From NCBI GenBank assembly GCA_036499445.1, contig DASYDU010000090.1, positions 1 to 37,549 of the forward strand: 37,549 nt of DNA, read 5' to 3'. The position numbers and the translations under genes were made by a program. Each line of letters begins with the position of its first letter. The first letter of the stretch is position 1. A model generated the notes under the pieces. The model saw only the letters and a list, made by a program, of their open reading frames with translations. It searched no databases and was not told the DNA's origin. Positions 7,805-14,606 of the stretch are shown here, piece after piece. This DNA is from DASYDU01 sp036499445 (lineage in GTDB: Bacteria > Planctomycetota > Planctomycetia > Pirellulales > Lacipirellulaceae).

Positions 7805-9214
7805 ATGGCAACACAGATGAATCATATTGGCGCTAACTCGGCCACGCGATTGGAAAATCGGCTTTTGGAGATGTTTGACAATTTATGGGACGACTTTGTT
7901 GATCCGCGCGAGGCCTACGCCGACGTCGACGGAGAATGGTGGCTGCCGGTGGGCTCCGCCAATGGGTCAGCCGCCGGCGTGGGTTGCGGGCCGATCAATG
8001 AGCAGCAGCTTCGCGCGCTTCGCCAGCAATGCCGACGGCTGGCGGTGGCCAACGAGTTTGCCATCAATGGACATGAGAACCGCATCAGCTACGTCGTCGG
8101 TTCGGGTCACAACTATCGCGCCGCGATTGCCAAGGGCGCGGACGGCTCGCTCGAGGTCGCGATGCAGGTGCAGAAGGTGCTCGACCGCTTTCGCTCCGAG
8201 AACTGCTGGCATCAGCGGCAGCAAGAGTTCGTCCGCCGCATTGACCGCGACGGCGAAGCGTTTCTGCGGTTTTTCGTCGATCGCCAAGGCACAACGCGCG
8301 TGCGTTTCATCGAGCCGGACCAGATCGTGACGCCGCCCGCGCTGTCGACCGATCCGTCGGCAAGCTTCGGCATCCAAACTGATCCGCTCGACGTCGAGAC
8401 CGTGCTCGGCTACTACGTCGACGGCCAGCTTGTCGACGCCGGCGAGGTTCAGCACCGCCGATCGAACGTCGATCTCAACGTGAAACGTGGACTGCCGCTT
8501 TATACGCCGGTCCGAAAGAATCTGCGACGGGCGGAAAAACTTTTGCGAAATATGAGTGTGGTGGCCGAGATTCAGTCGGCGATCGCCCTGATTCGCAAGC
8601 ACCGAGGCGTAAGCCGCAGCGGCGTTGAACAGTTTGTGGCGGACGGCGCTGTAACCGGGGTCTCGGACCCCGGCTACAATTCGGGCCGGACGCGAAACTT
8701 TTCCCAGTACGGCCCCGGCACGATCTTAGATGCGCCAGCCGGACTCGAATACGATTTCCCGGTCACCAGCATCGACGCCGCCAGTTACGTCGCCGTGTTG
8801 CAGGCCGAATTGCGGGCGATCGCGGCCCGACTCGTGATGCCGGAGTTTATGTTTACCGCGGACGCCTCGAACGCCAATTTCGCGTCGACCATGGTGGCGG
8901 AGGGTCCGGCAATTCGTATGTTTGAGCGATTGCAGGCCGGCATGGTCGAGCAGGACCGCGCCGTTCTCTGGCGCGTGGTCGACAATGCCGTGGCCGCCGG
9001 TCAACTTCCGATCAACGTGCGCGAGATTGTCGAAATCCAAATCACGCCGCCGGCGTTAGTGACGCGCGACGCGCTGCGCGACGCCCAGGTGGACAAGCTC
9101 GCTTTTGCGAGCGGCATTCTCTCACCGCAGACGTGGGCGCAACATTTGGGGTTGGATTTTGACCAAGAGCAAAAAAACCTTGCGATGCACAATTCTCAGG
9201 GTGGCCAAAAATAG
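7805..9214 (+). CDS. Phage portal protein
   Basis: The 469-residue protein follows terL, the standard place for the portal. It starts behind GGAGAGG at 7792-7798. Recognisable parts are an N-terminal region with A-V-A-N-E-F-A-I-N-G-H, a central stem-like helix (F-R-S-E-N-C-W-H-Q-R-Q-Q-E-F) and the segment I-D-R-D-G-E-A-F-L-R-F-F. The pattern R-F-I-E-P-D-Q-I is seen in lambda-type portals. The C-terminus (Q-T-W-A-Q-H-L-G-L-D) is also portal-like. The portal forms the dodecameric ring at one capsid vertex through which the terminase pumps DNA. There is no sign of truncation. Confidence 0.85.
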   Translation: MATQMNHIGANSATRLENRLLEMFDNLWDDFVDPREAYADVDGEWWLPVGSANGSAAGVGCGPINEQQLRALRQQCRRLAVANEFAINGHENRISYVVGSGHNYRAAIAKGADGSLEVAMQVQKVLDRFRSENCWHQRQQEFVRRIDRDGEAFLRFFVDRQGTTRVRFIEPDQIVTPPALSTDPSASFGIQTDPLDVETVLGYYVDGQLVDAGEVQHRRSNVDLNVKRGLPLYTPVRKNLRRAEKLLRNMSVVAEIQSAIALIRKHRGVSRSGVEQFVADGAVTGVSDPGYNSGRTRNFSQYGPGTILDAPAGLEYDFPVTSIDAASYVAVLQAELRAIAARLVMPEFMFTADASNANFASTMVAEGPAIRMFERLQAGMVEQDRAVLWRVVDNAVAAGQLPINVREIVEIQITPPALVTRDALRDAQVDKLAFASGILSPQTWAQHLGLDFDQEQKNLAMHNSQGGQK

Positions 9215-9254
9215 TTGTGGACATGCGTATAGTATTCGCTATAGTGACACCAAC

Positions 9255-9437
9255 ATGCACGCGACAATGGAAATTACGTCGAAGCCGAACAAGCTGCAGC
9301 AGGCCGAAGCGGCATTTGCCCAGCTTGTCGCGGAGGCGTCGCGCCGCGGATTCTACGGAACCGCCGGCCTGACGCTCTCGGTCCAAGACGGGACCATCCA
9401 GCATGTCCGCGTGGCGATGGAAAGAATGATTAAGTAG
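9255..9437 (+). CDS. Small protein resembling the YezD (DUF2292) family
   Basis: The protein has 60 residues from the ATG at 9255 (a second Met at codon 5 could also serve). It is a helix (LQQAEAAFAQLVAEASRRG) followed by a beta pair, F-Y-G-T-A-G-L-T-L-S-V-Q-D-G-T-I-Q-H-V-R-V. That order, with Y-G-x-x-x-L-x-V-x-D-G-x-I-x-x-V, matches my memory of the small YezD/DUF2292 proteins, whose function is not established. It lies between portal and protease genes. No clear Shine-Dalgarno is seen. It could alternatively be a phage-specific small protein. Confidence 0.5.
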   Translation: MHATMEITSKPNKLQQAEAAFAQLVAEASRRGFYGTAGLTLSVQDGTIQHVRVAMERMIK

Positions 9438-9518
9438 CTATTAGCTCTAAGCTGTTAGCTGTTAGCCAGAATGAGATTGGCTAAAGGCTGACAGCTAACA
9501 GCTAATAGCTAATAGCTT
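9437..9518. repeat. Hairpin repeat, family B
   Basis: The element is made of AGCTATTAGC/AGCTGTTAGCC-type words on the left and AGCTAACAGCTAATAGC on the right, around a short centre. It starts inside the stop codon of the preceding small gene. The same family occurs at 11210, 25160, 28253 and 29546. Confidence 0.8.
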
Positions 9519-9573
9519 TACACGGTATCGTCCAGAGCTCTCGTCCAACTTGTTGGGCCGGGTATCGAGTCGA

Positions 9574-9613
9574 GCCCATCGAAAGGCACTAGTGCTTTCC
9601 GATGGGCTTTTTT
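9574..9613 (+). terminator. Rho-independent terminator before the head-protease gene
   Basis: The stem GCCCATCG/CGATGGGC is extended by a near-perfect inner stem around GCACTAGTGC, and six T residues (9608-9613) follow. The T tract ends 7 bases before the AGGGG RBS of the next gene. The structure would end the upstream transcript or act as an attenuator for the capsid genes. Confidence 0.8.
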
Positions 9614-9632
9614 GTTGCCAAAGGGGAATAAC

Positions 9633-10649
9633 ATGTCGGAATTGCTGCAAGAATTTGTCGATTGTCGCAGCCAATCGCTGCGAATCGACCGGGCCGCGGG
9701 CGTAATCCGCGGCGTCAAGTTGCTTGGCCTGAAATCGCGAAATGGACGCCGCTACCAAGAAACGGCGCTCGCCGAGGCGGTGAGTCTGTACGAAGGGGCA
9801 AAGGTCAACGTCAATCACCCGAAGGGCCATCCGCTCTCACCGCGCGACTATCAGGATCGCCTCGGCATCATCCGCGATGTCCAGCACCGCCCCGGTGATG
9901 GCTTGTTTGGCGATCTACATTTCAATCCCAAACACATACTCTCCGAGCAATTGATGTGGGATGCCGAGCACGCCTCGCAAAACGTCGGCCTGTCTCACAA
10001 CGTGCTCGCGAAAACTTCTCGGCAAGGGGACGAGACCGTCGTCGAGGCGATCACCACAGTGCAAAGCATCGACCTAGTGGCCGACCCAGCTTCGACGCAT
10101 GGGCTGTTCGAGCAACACAGCCAAGAGTCAAGAGGTAAGGGTCAAGAGCCAGAATCTAGCTCTCTGCTCTCGACTCTCGACACTCGACTTGCGCCGACCT
10201 GGGACGCCCTCACCGTCGAACAGCTTGAGCTCCATCGTCCCGATCTCTTGCAGGAGTTCGGACGGGCGCAAACCACGCAGCTTGCGGAAGCCCGGAGTCA
10301 ATTGGATGCGCTGGTGGCGCGCGATGCGGCCTCTCGGCGTCGAGAGCGGGTCACCGAGTTGCTCCAGGAACACAACTTGCCGCTGCCCAACCACAGCGGC
10401 GATGCGACGCGTGAGCTCGTGAGCCGCCATTTCATGCACACGCTGATGAGCGCGCCCACGGACGAGGCGCTGCGGCGTCTTGTCGAGGAACGTTCGGCAC
10501 TGGTGCGGTCGGCGCAGCGCTGGGACGCCAAGCGTCGCGGTTTGGTCGGCGGGCCTGTCTCGCGCGATCAGGTGGCTGTCACCGTCGGCGTAAGCGGAGA
10601 CCGGATTTCCAGCGCGAAAGAATTCGTAGCGGCAATTTGCGGAGCCTGA
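9633..10649 (+). CDS. Phage head maturation protease with fused scaffold-like C-terminus
   Basis: The 338-residue protein starts at an ATG preceded by AAGGGGA (9620-9626). Residues 20-160 follow the prohead-protease (assemblin-like) pattern: V-I-R-G-V-K-L-L-G, then V-N-H-P with candidate His62, G-L-F-G-D-L-H, and G-L-S-H-N with candidate Ser121. The strand S-I-D-L-V-A-D-P-A-S closes the domain. A repeat-encoded segment (164-186) leads to a charged, coiled-coil-like half (190-338) of the kind used as internal scaffold. The enzyme trims capsid and scaffold after prohead assembly. It sits between portal and decoration protein, the usual place. Confidence 0.82.
   Translation: MSELLQEFVDCRSQSLRIDRAAGVIRGVKLLGLKSRNGRRYQETALAEAVSLYEGAKVNVNHPKGHPLSPRDYQDRLGIIRDVQHRPGDGLFGDLHFNPKHILSEQLMWDAEHASQNVGLSHNVLAKTSRQGDETVVEAITTVQSIDLVADPASTHGLFEQHSQESRGKGQEPESSSLLSTLDTRLAPTWDALTVEQLELHRPDLLQEFGRAQTTQLAEARSQLDALVARDAASRRRERVTELLQEHNLPLPNHSGDATRELVSRHFMHTLMSAPTDEALRRLVEERSALVRSAQRWDAKRRGLVGGPVSRDQVAVTVGVSGDRISSAKEFVAAICGA
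10122..10190 (+). repeat. In-frame palindromic repeat (family A) inside the head-protease gene
   Basis: Left arm GAGTCAAGAGGTAAGGGTCA and right arm CTCTCGACTCTCGACACTCG pair imperfectly. The element is read Q-E-S-R-G-K-G-Q-E-P-E-S and ends in L-L-S-T-L-D-T-R-L. It lies exactly between the protease and scaffold-like halves. Confidence 0.8.
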
Positions 10650-10730
10650 GCAATTGAGCACGCTACTTCCAATCGATCTTAGTTACACCACGAAACAACT
10701 AACCATTTTTCAAACAAGGAGACGTTTACC

Positions 10731-11207
10731 ATGTCAAACACAATGCGTTGGCGATACGGCGACACGGAACCGGTAATTTTGCCGGTTGATGCTTCGACGG
10801 TCATCGAGATCGGCGACCTGCTCTACCTAGATACCGATGATGCAAAACCGGCGGCCGTCCAGACACACCAGGCGAATAAGGCAGCGGACCAATTGTTGTT
10901 CCACAGCAAATTCGCCGGCGTGGCGATGCAGGCTTCTCGAAACGGCGATTCGTTTCCGATTCGCGTCGCCACGGCCGGAGTGTTTGAATTCGATTGCGTG
11001 TCGTCGACGTTTGAGGTCGGCAAATTGATTGGCGTCGACGAGAACGGCGGCAATACCGGGCTCCTGAGCCAGGTCGTTGCGCCGGTCGCCGCGACAAATC
11101 TCGCGGTTGGGCGCTGTGCCAAGCGGGTGAACCCGGCCGGCACGCGCGTGCTGGTCGACGTCGTCAGCACGATGCAAAAAGGCGGCCCGCAAGACGCCGC
11201 AGCCTAG
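10731..11207 (+). CDS. Probable capsid decoration (cement) protein
   Basis: The 158-residue protein lies between head protease and major capsid gene, the normal place of decoration proteins. AAGGAG at 10716-10721 is 9 bases before the ATG. The sequence is beta-rich. It contains I-E-I-G-D-L-L-Y-L-D, F-A-G-V-A-M-Q-A-S-R-N-G-D, I-R-V-A-T-A-G-V-F-E-F and a C-terminal A-V-G-R-C-A-K-R-V-N. These resemble the phage DUF2190/capsid-cement type, where I-x-x-G-D and G-V-A mark the first strands. It would bind the outside of the expanded capsid and stabilise it. Confidence 0.7.
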   Translation: MSNTMRWRYGDTEPVILPVDASTVIEIGDLLYLDTDDAKPAAVQTHQANKAADQLLFHSKFAGVAMQASRNGDSFPIRVATAGVFEFDCVSSTFEVGKLIGVDENGGNTGLLSQVVAPVAATNLAVGRCAKRVNPAGTRVLVDVVSTMQKGGPQDAAA

Positions 11208-11209
11208 GA

Positions 11210-11270
11210 AAAGCCGTTGGCTCTTAGCTATTAGCCAGCAACTGACAACTGACCACCGACAACTAACAAT
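11210..11270. repeat. Hairpin-repeat fragment, family B
   Basis: GGCTCTTAGCTATTAGCCAG is followed by ACTGACAACTGACCACCGACAACTAAC. It is a partial or composite copy lying between the decoration and major capsid genes. Confidence 0.55.
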
Positions 11271-11288
11271 TTCCCAAGGAGCAATCCC

Positions 11289-12449
11289 GTGACTTTGAAA
11301 TACAAAGAACTGAAGCGTCGTTACGAACTGGACGGCGCCGACCAAACCGTGAACCACCTTTCCGAGGCGCTCGAGGCCGGCCACCTGAAGCCCGCTGATT
11401 TCAGCCTCCGCGATTTGGCCGAGGCGCTCGTGCCCGACGGTCGCGAGTGGGTGCGCATGCTCGATCCGCGCAGCGCGGGCAGCGTGAGCCTGCTGGAAGC
11501 GGGCGACGGCGTTGACGTGACGGCCTTCTTGAACATCACCGGTCAAGTGATCTACTCGCAGATCATGGACGCCTATACGCAGCCGGCGTTCGCCGTCTCG
11601 AAGCTGGTGCAAACCGTTTCGACTCGGCTGGACGGCGAAAAGATCCCGGGCATCGCGCCCATCGCCGACAGAATCGACGAAGTGCCGCCTGGCATGCCCT
11701 ATCCGCAGCTGGGTTTCGGCGAGGACTACATCGAGACGCCCTCGACCACCAAGCGAGGTTTCATTGTGCCGGTGACCAAGGAGGCGATCTTCTTCGATCG
11801 CACCCACCTGGTTCTCAGCCGAGCCGCCGAGGTTGGCGAAATCCTGGGCCTCAACAAAGAGAAGCGGATCATCGACCTGGTGATCGGGGTCACCAATAAC
11901 TACAAGTGGAAAGGAACGACCTACAATACCTACCAGTCGAGCGGCGCCTGGGTGAACACGATGAGTGGCAACGAGCTCGTCGACTGGACCAACGTCGATC
12001 TGGCCGAACAGTTGCTAACCGATATCTTGGATCCCAACACGGGCGAGCCGGTACTGGTCCGAGCGACGACGCTTCTGGTGACGTCAGCGTACGCGCAGGC
12101 CGCGCGGCGCATCGTGAACGCCACGCAGGTCACGTATAACATTGACGGCGCGCCCGTCGTGACCTTTCAGCACAACCCGGCGGTCGACTATCAAATCGTC
12201 GACAGTCGACTGCTCTATCGGCGGATTGTGGCCTCGGGCGTCGCCAATTCGGACGCCAAACGGGTTTGGTTCCTGGGCGATTTCCGCAAGGCGTTCGCCT
12301 ACATGGAGAATTGGCCGATTACCGTGACGCAGGCGCCGGTCGGCAGCGATGCCGAATTCAATAACGACATCGTGCTCCGCTTCAAGGCGAGCGAGCGTGG
12401 CGCGGCCGCGGTGCTCAATCCACGCTTCGTGGCCAAGATCACGGTTTGA
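11289..12449 (+). CDS. Probable major capsid protein
   Basis: The 386-residue protein starts with GTG behind AAGGAG (11277-11282). Position after portal, protease and decoration genes, together with size, points to the major capsid protein. Features are an N-terminal helical arm, a middle part with T-K-R-G-F-I-V-P-V-T-K-E-A-I-F-F-D-R, and a central helix L-G-L-N-K-E-K-R-I-I-D-L-V-I-G. The C-terminal strand set is D-I-V-L-R-F-K-A-S-E-R-G-A-A-A-V, and R-F-K-x-x-x-R-x-A is frequent at the end of HK97-fold capsid proteins. No diagnostic motif proves the fold. It assembles the icosahedral shell. Confidence 0.75.
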   Translation: MTLKYKELKRRYELDGADQTVNHLSEALEAGHLKPADFSLRDLAEALVPDGREWVRMLDPRSAGSVSLLEAGDGVDVTAFLNITGQVIYSQIMDAYTQPAFAVSKLVQTVSTRLDGEKIPGIAPIADRIDEVPPGMPYPQLGFGEDYIETPSTTKRGFIVPVTKEAIFFDRTHLVLSRAAEVGEILGLNKEKRIIDLVIGVTNNYKWKGTTYNTYQSSGAWVNTMSGNELVDWTNVDLAEQLLTDILDPNTGEPVLVRATTLLVTSAYAQAARRIVNATQVTYNIDGAPVVTFQHNPAVDYQIVDSRLLYRRIVASGVANSDAKRVWFLGDFRKAFAYMENWPITVTQAPVGSDAEFNNDIVLRFKASERGAAAVLNPRFVAKITV

Positions 12450-12515
12450 CGATTGTGCCGACGCGCCGCCGCTCGCGATCGCGGGCGGCGGCGGGGTTCG
12501 GCGCAGGTTATTGCT

Positions 12516-12561
12516 CCCTCTCCCAGACCCTCACCCGGCCGGCTGAGGGCCTGGGAGAGGG
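12516..12561. repeat. Hairpin repeat of the CCCTCTCCC type
   Basis: The arms CCCTCTCCCAG and CTGGGAGAGGG are perfect, extended by CCCTCA/TGAGGG around a CCGG-containing loop. It is an intergenic dispersed repeat and may act as a weak terminator or RNA stabiliser. Confidence 0.7.
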
Positions 12562-12584
12562 ACATTGCAGGAGGTCGACAGTTG

Positions 12585-12983
12585 ATGATCGGCTCGAGCG
12601 AAATGAACGGTGCAGCGATCGCGAGCCAGTCGGCTATTTTGATGGCCCGCATCGTTGATGCGGCTGGTCGGAGCGTCGAGCGCTCGGATATCGCGTCAGT
12701 CCGGTACTTGATCTTGGAGATCGACGCTGCCCAACCGGACGTGGCAGTGGTCGTAACTGGCCATGACCGCGTGCGGCTCGACGTCGATGCCGTAATCTAC
12801 GACGCGCTTGAGTTCGGCGGACTCTGGTCGATTGATGAGCTGGGCTATAACTTTCGGCATGAGATTGTCGTCGTCCCGACCGCAACGTTTCCGAAACCGC
12901 ACGCACACTACCAAGTGGTCTACGAATTGGTCTCGGCCGCGGGTCAAACCGCCAGCATACGTTTTACTTTAAGGATTAGCTAA
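12585..12983 (+). CDS. Beta-rich phage-module protein of unknown function
   Basis: The protein has 132 residues from the ATG at 12585, chosen because AGGAGG (12569-12574) stands 10 bases upstream; the longer reading runs through a hairpin repeat and is rejected. The sequence alternates strands and ends in Y-Q-V-V-Y-E-L-V-S-A-A-G-Q-T-A-S-I-R-F-T-L-R. An F-R-H-E segment and a central D-V-D-A-V-I-Y-D-A-L also stand out. The layout suggests an immunoglobulin-like or beta-sandwich domain. I do not recognise the family. It follows the capsid gene, where connectors and decoration proteins are found. Confidence 0.6.
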   Translation: MIGSSEMNGAAIASQSAILMARIVDAAGRSVERSDIASVRYLILEIDAAQPDVAVVVTGHDRVRLDVDAVIYDALEFGGLWSIDELGYNFRHEIVVVPTATFPKPHAHYQVVYELVSAAGQTASIRFTLRIS

Positions 12984-12985
12984 GC

Positions 12986-13198
12986 ATGAGCGATATTGAG
13001 CAAATTCAGGCGATTCGCAGCCAGTCGTTGACGCAGCTCGACGATTTGCGAGCGAATCCGAAGCCGACCTACTGGCTCGACGGCCAGCGCGTCCATTGGC
13101 AGCAATACGCCGAGTCGCTGCAGTCGACTGTCGACTGGTGCGACCAGAAGCTGGCCGCTTATCAGCCTTTTGAGATTCGGTCGCAGGGAGTCACCTAA
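12986..13198 (+). CDS. Small phage-module protein, unknown
   Basis: The 70-residue protein starts 2 bases after the preceding stop and overlaps the next gene by one base. It is almost entirely helical, with two predicted helices (I-E-Q-I-Q-A-I-R-S-Q-S-L-T-Q-L and Q-Y-A-E-S-L-Q-S-T-V-D-W-C). They flank a Y-W-L-D-G-Q-R-V-H-W turn. Small helical proteins of this type are frequent between phage head genes; the function is unknown. Confidence 0.6.
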   Translation: MSDIEQIQAIRSQSLTQLDDLRANPKPTYWLDGQRVHWQQYAESLQSTVDWCDQKLAAYQPFEIRSQGVT

Positions 13199-13836
13199 TG
13201 AGCGTCGAGCTGAATGTACATGACGACTTCTCGACCATCTTAGATGGCGCGGAGGCGGTCACGGTCAAGCGGCGCGACACGGCCGACACGATCTCCGTGC
13301 CCAAGGCCTGGCGATTCTCGTCGGAAGTCGCCGAGGCCACGGCCGGCGTCCAAGATGTCGCGCGAAACGACGTAATTTGGCAATTCATCTGGGATGACGC
13401 GGTGGATCGGCCGCGGATCGGTGATTACATCCTGGATGCCGCCAGCAATTCCTGGACGATCTTGTCGGTCAGCGAATTGGGGGCCAAAACGCGGTTACGT
13501 TGCATTGCACGAAACCTGTTCTTTGTCCACGCTCTGGTGGACAAAGTGACAATCCAGCAAGCAACAGTAGACAGCAGCGGAAATATCACTGGCTGGACAG
13601 ACCTCGAGACCAACCTGCCAGCTCGGATCCAACCCGATCGCAATGTCGTGGTGCTCAAGAAGGACGAGCCGCCAACGACGGATGAAATCTATCGCGTCGT
13701 CTTGGGTGTGCAGATTCCGCTCACGCACCTCAATCGCATCGTTGGCCCCGACAGCACGGCCTATGAGCTCATCGAGTACACACAGGCCGACCGCATCGAC
13801 ACCCTGCCCGTGGCCCAAGTTAGAAAGATGTCCTAA
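13198..13836 (+). CDS. Phage head-region protein, probable head-tail or connector component
   Basis: The 212-residue protein overlaps the stop of the preceding gene (TAATG), so its translation is probably coupled. The sequence is beta-rich, with V-T-V-K-R-R-D-T-A-D-T-I-S-V-P, R-P-R-I-G-D-Y-I-L-D-A and W-T-I-L-S-V. The short motif W-x-I-L-S-V-x after G-D-Y-I is seen in phage head-closure or tail-attachment proteins. It is the last gene of the phage-like run; no tail genes follow. The assignment rests mainly on position. Confidence 0.5.
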   Translation: MSVELNVHDDFSTILDGAEAVTVKRRDTADTISVPKAWRFSSEVAEATAGVQDVARNDVIWQFIWDDAVDRPRIGDYILDAASNSWTILSVSELGAKTRLRCIARNLFFVHALVDKVTIQQATVDSSGNITGWTDLETNLPARIQPDRNVVVLKKDEPPTTDEIYRVVLGVQIPLTHLNRIVGPDSTAYELIEYTQADRIDTLPVAQVRKMS

Positions 13837-13874
13837 GTAAATGCGGGGCGCCCTCGGAGACCAACGCAACTTGG

Positions 13875-14423
13875 CTATTGCGAATCACCAGACGCCGTGA
13901 CCCGAATTCGCTGATACAGCAGCTTGACGAACTCCGAGAGCAACTCAGATTCGCCGCTTTCGAGAATCACCGAGACCTGTCGCAACAGCGCCCGCTTGGC
14001 GTTAATGGCCTCGGCCGCGGCCAGCACGCCCGCCTCCGTGAGCGGACCGCCTGTGCCGAATTGGCTAGCGAGCTCGCTGATCTCCGCATCCGACCAGCCA
14101 TGAAAAATTTCCGCGTGAACTTGGACGGCATTTTCCACGGCCGGATTGGTGGCCTCGTCAAATGCCCGTTGCGGCGACATGCCACTTGCCTGAAACAGCT
14201 CGTCGACCGGCACATCCAACCCCTGCGCCAGTTTGTGAAGCGTGCGAGCATGCGGGTTGTTGGTCCCGCGGACCAAGCCCCGCAGCGTTCGCTCGTCGAG
14301 CCCAGTGGCCTCGACGATTTCCTGAAACGTGAGCCCGTCGCGGGCCATCAAGCGGCGCACGTTGGTGGCGACGGTGGCCGCGTCGCGCTGCTGCCGGCTC
14401 GGAGGAGTAGCGACGATCGACAT
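13875..14423 (-). CDS. XRE-family HTH transcriptional regulator
   Basis: The 182-residue protein has an XRE/Cro-like HTH in residues 18-75. It includes L-T-F-Q-E-I-V-E-A-T-G-L-D-E-R-T-L-R-G-L and L-A-Q-G-L-D-V-P-V-D-E-L-F, the typical ending of the fold. The C-terminal helical half (90-182) is not recognised and may mediate oligomerisation. It is convergent with the last phage-like gene and lies downstream of a second minus-strand regulator. A sigma-70-type promoter with an overlapping inverted repeat lies 75-110 bases upstream, which suggests autoregulation. It could be the control gene of the phage-like module, but a transcription unit unrelated to the module is also possible. Confidence 0.78.
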   Translation of the reverse strand: MSIVATPPSRQQRDAATVATNVRRLMARDGLTFQEIVEATGLDERTLRGLVRGTNNPHARTLHKLAQGLDVPVDELFQASGMSPQRAFDEATNPAVENAVQVHAEIFHGWSDAEISELASQFGTGGPLTEAGVLAAAEAINAKRALLRQVSVILESGESELLSEFVKLLYQRIRVTASGDSQ

Positions 14424-14497
14424 CAGGCGTAACTCGCAGATGCTAACAGGACAGGAGAACGGCCTGGCAAATAGTCCGGAGCCTTGCGGCCAGGAAA

Positions 14498-14511
14498 TAT
14501 ACGTATGTATA
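14498..14511. promoter_or_regulatory. Candidate operator overlapping the -10 box
   Basis: The inverted repeat TATAC-GTAT-GTATA overlaps the -10 box of the XRE gene. Its size and place suit autoregulatory binding by a Cro-like dimer. Confidence 0.4.
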
Positions 14512-14535
14512 CTACAATTCCGTGCACCGCGTCAA
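14506..14535 (-). promoter_or_regulatory. Sigma-70-type promoter of the XRE regulator
   Basis: On the minus strand, TTGACG (14535-14530) and TATACA (14511-14506) are separated by 18 bases. Both boxes are close to consensus in otherwise GC-rich DNA. Confidence 0.6.
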
Positions 14536-14606
14536 GTGGCAAAACGGAGGATCCGCGAGCCTGCCCGCGTCGGTGGCTGAAGAGAATGATGATCCTGACG
14601 GCCTGG

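Noticed and set aside
12453..12584. Upstream extension of the beta-rich protein gene
   Set aside because: It runs through the CCCTCTCCC hairpin repeat; a good RBS supports the ATG at 12585.
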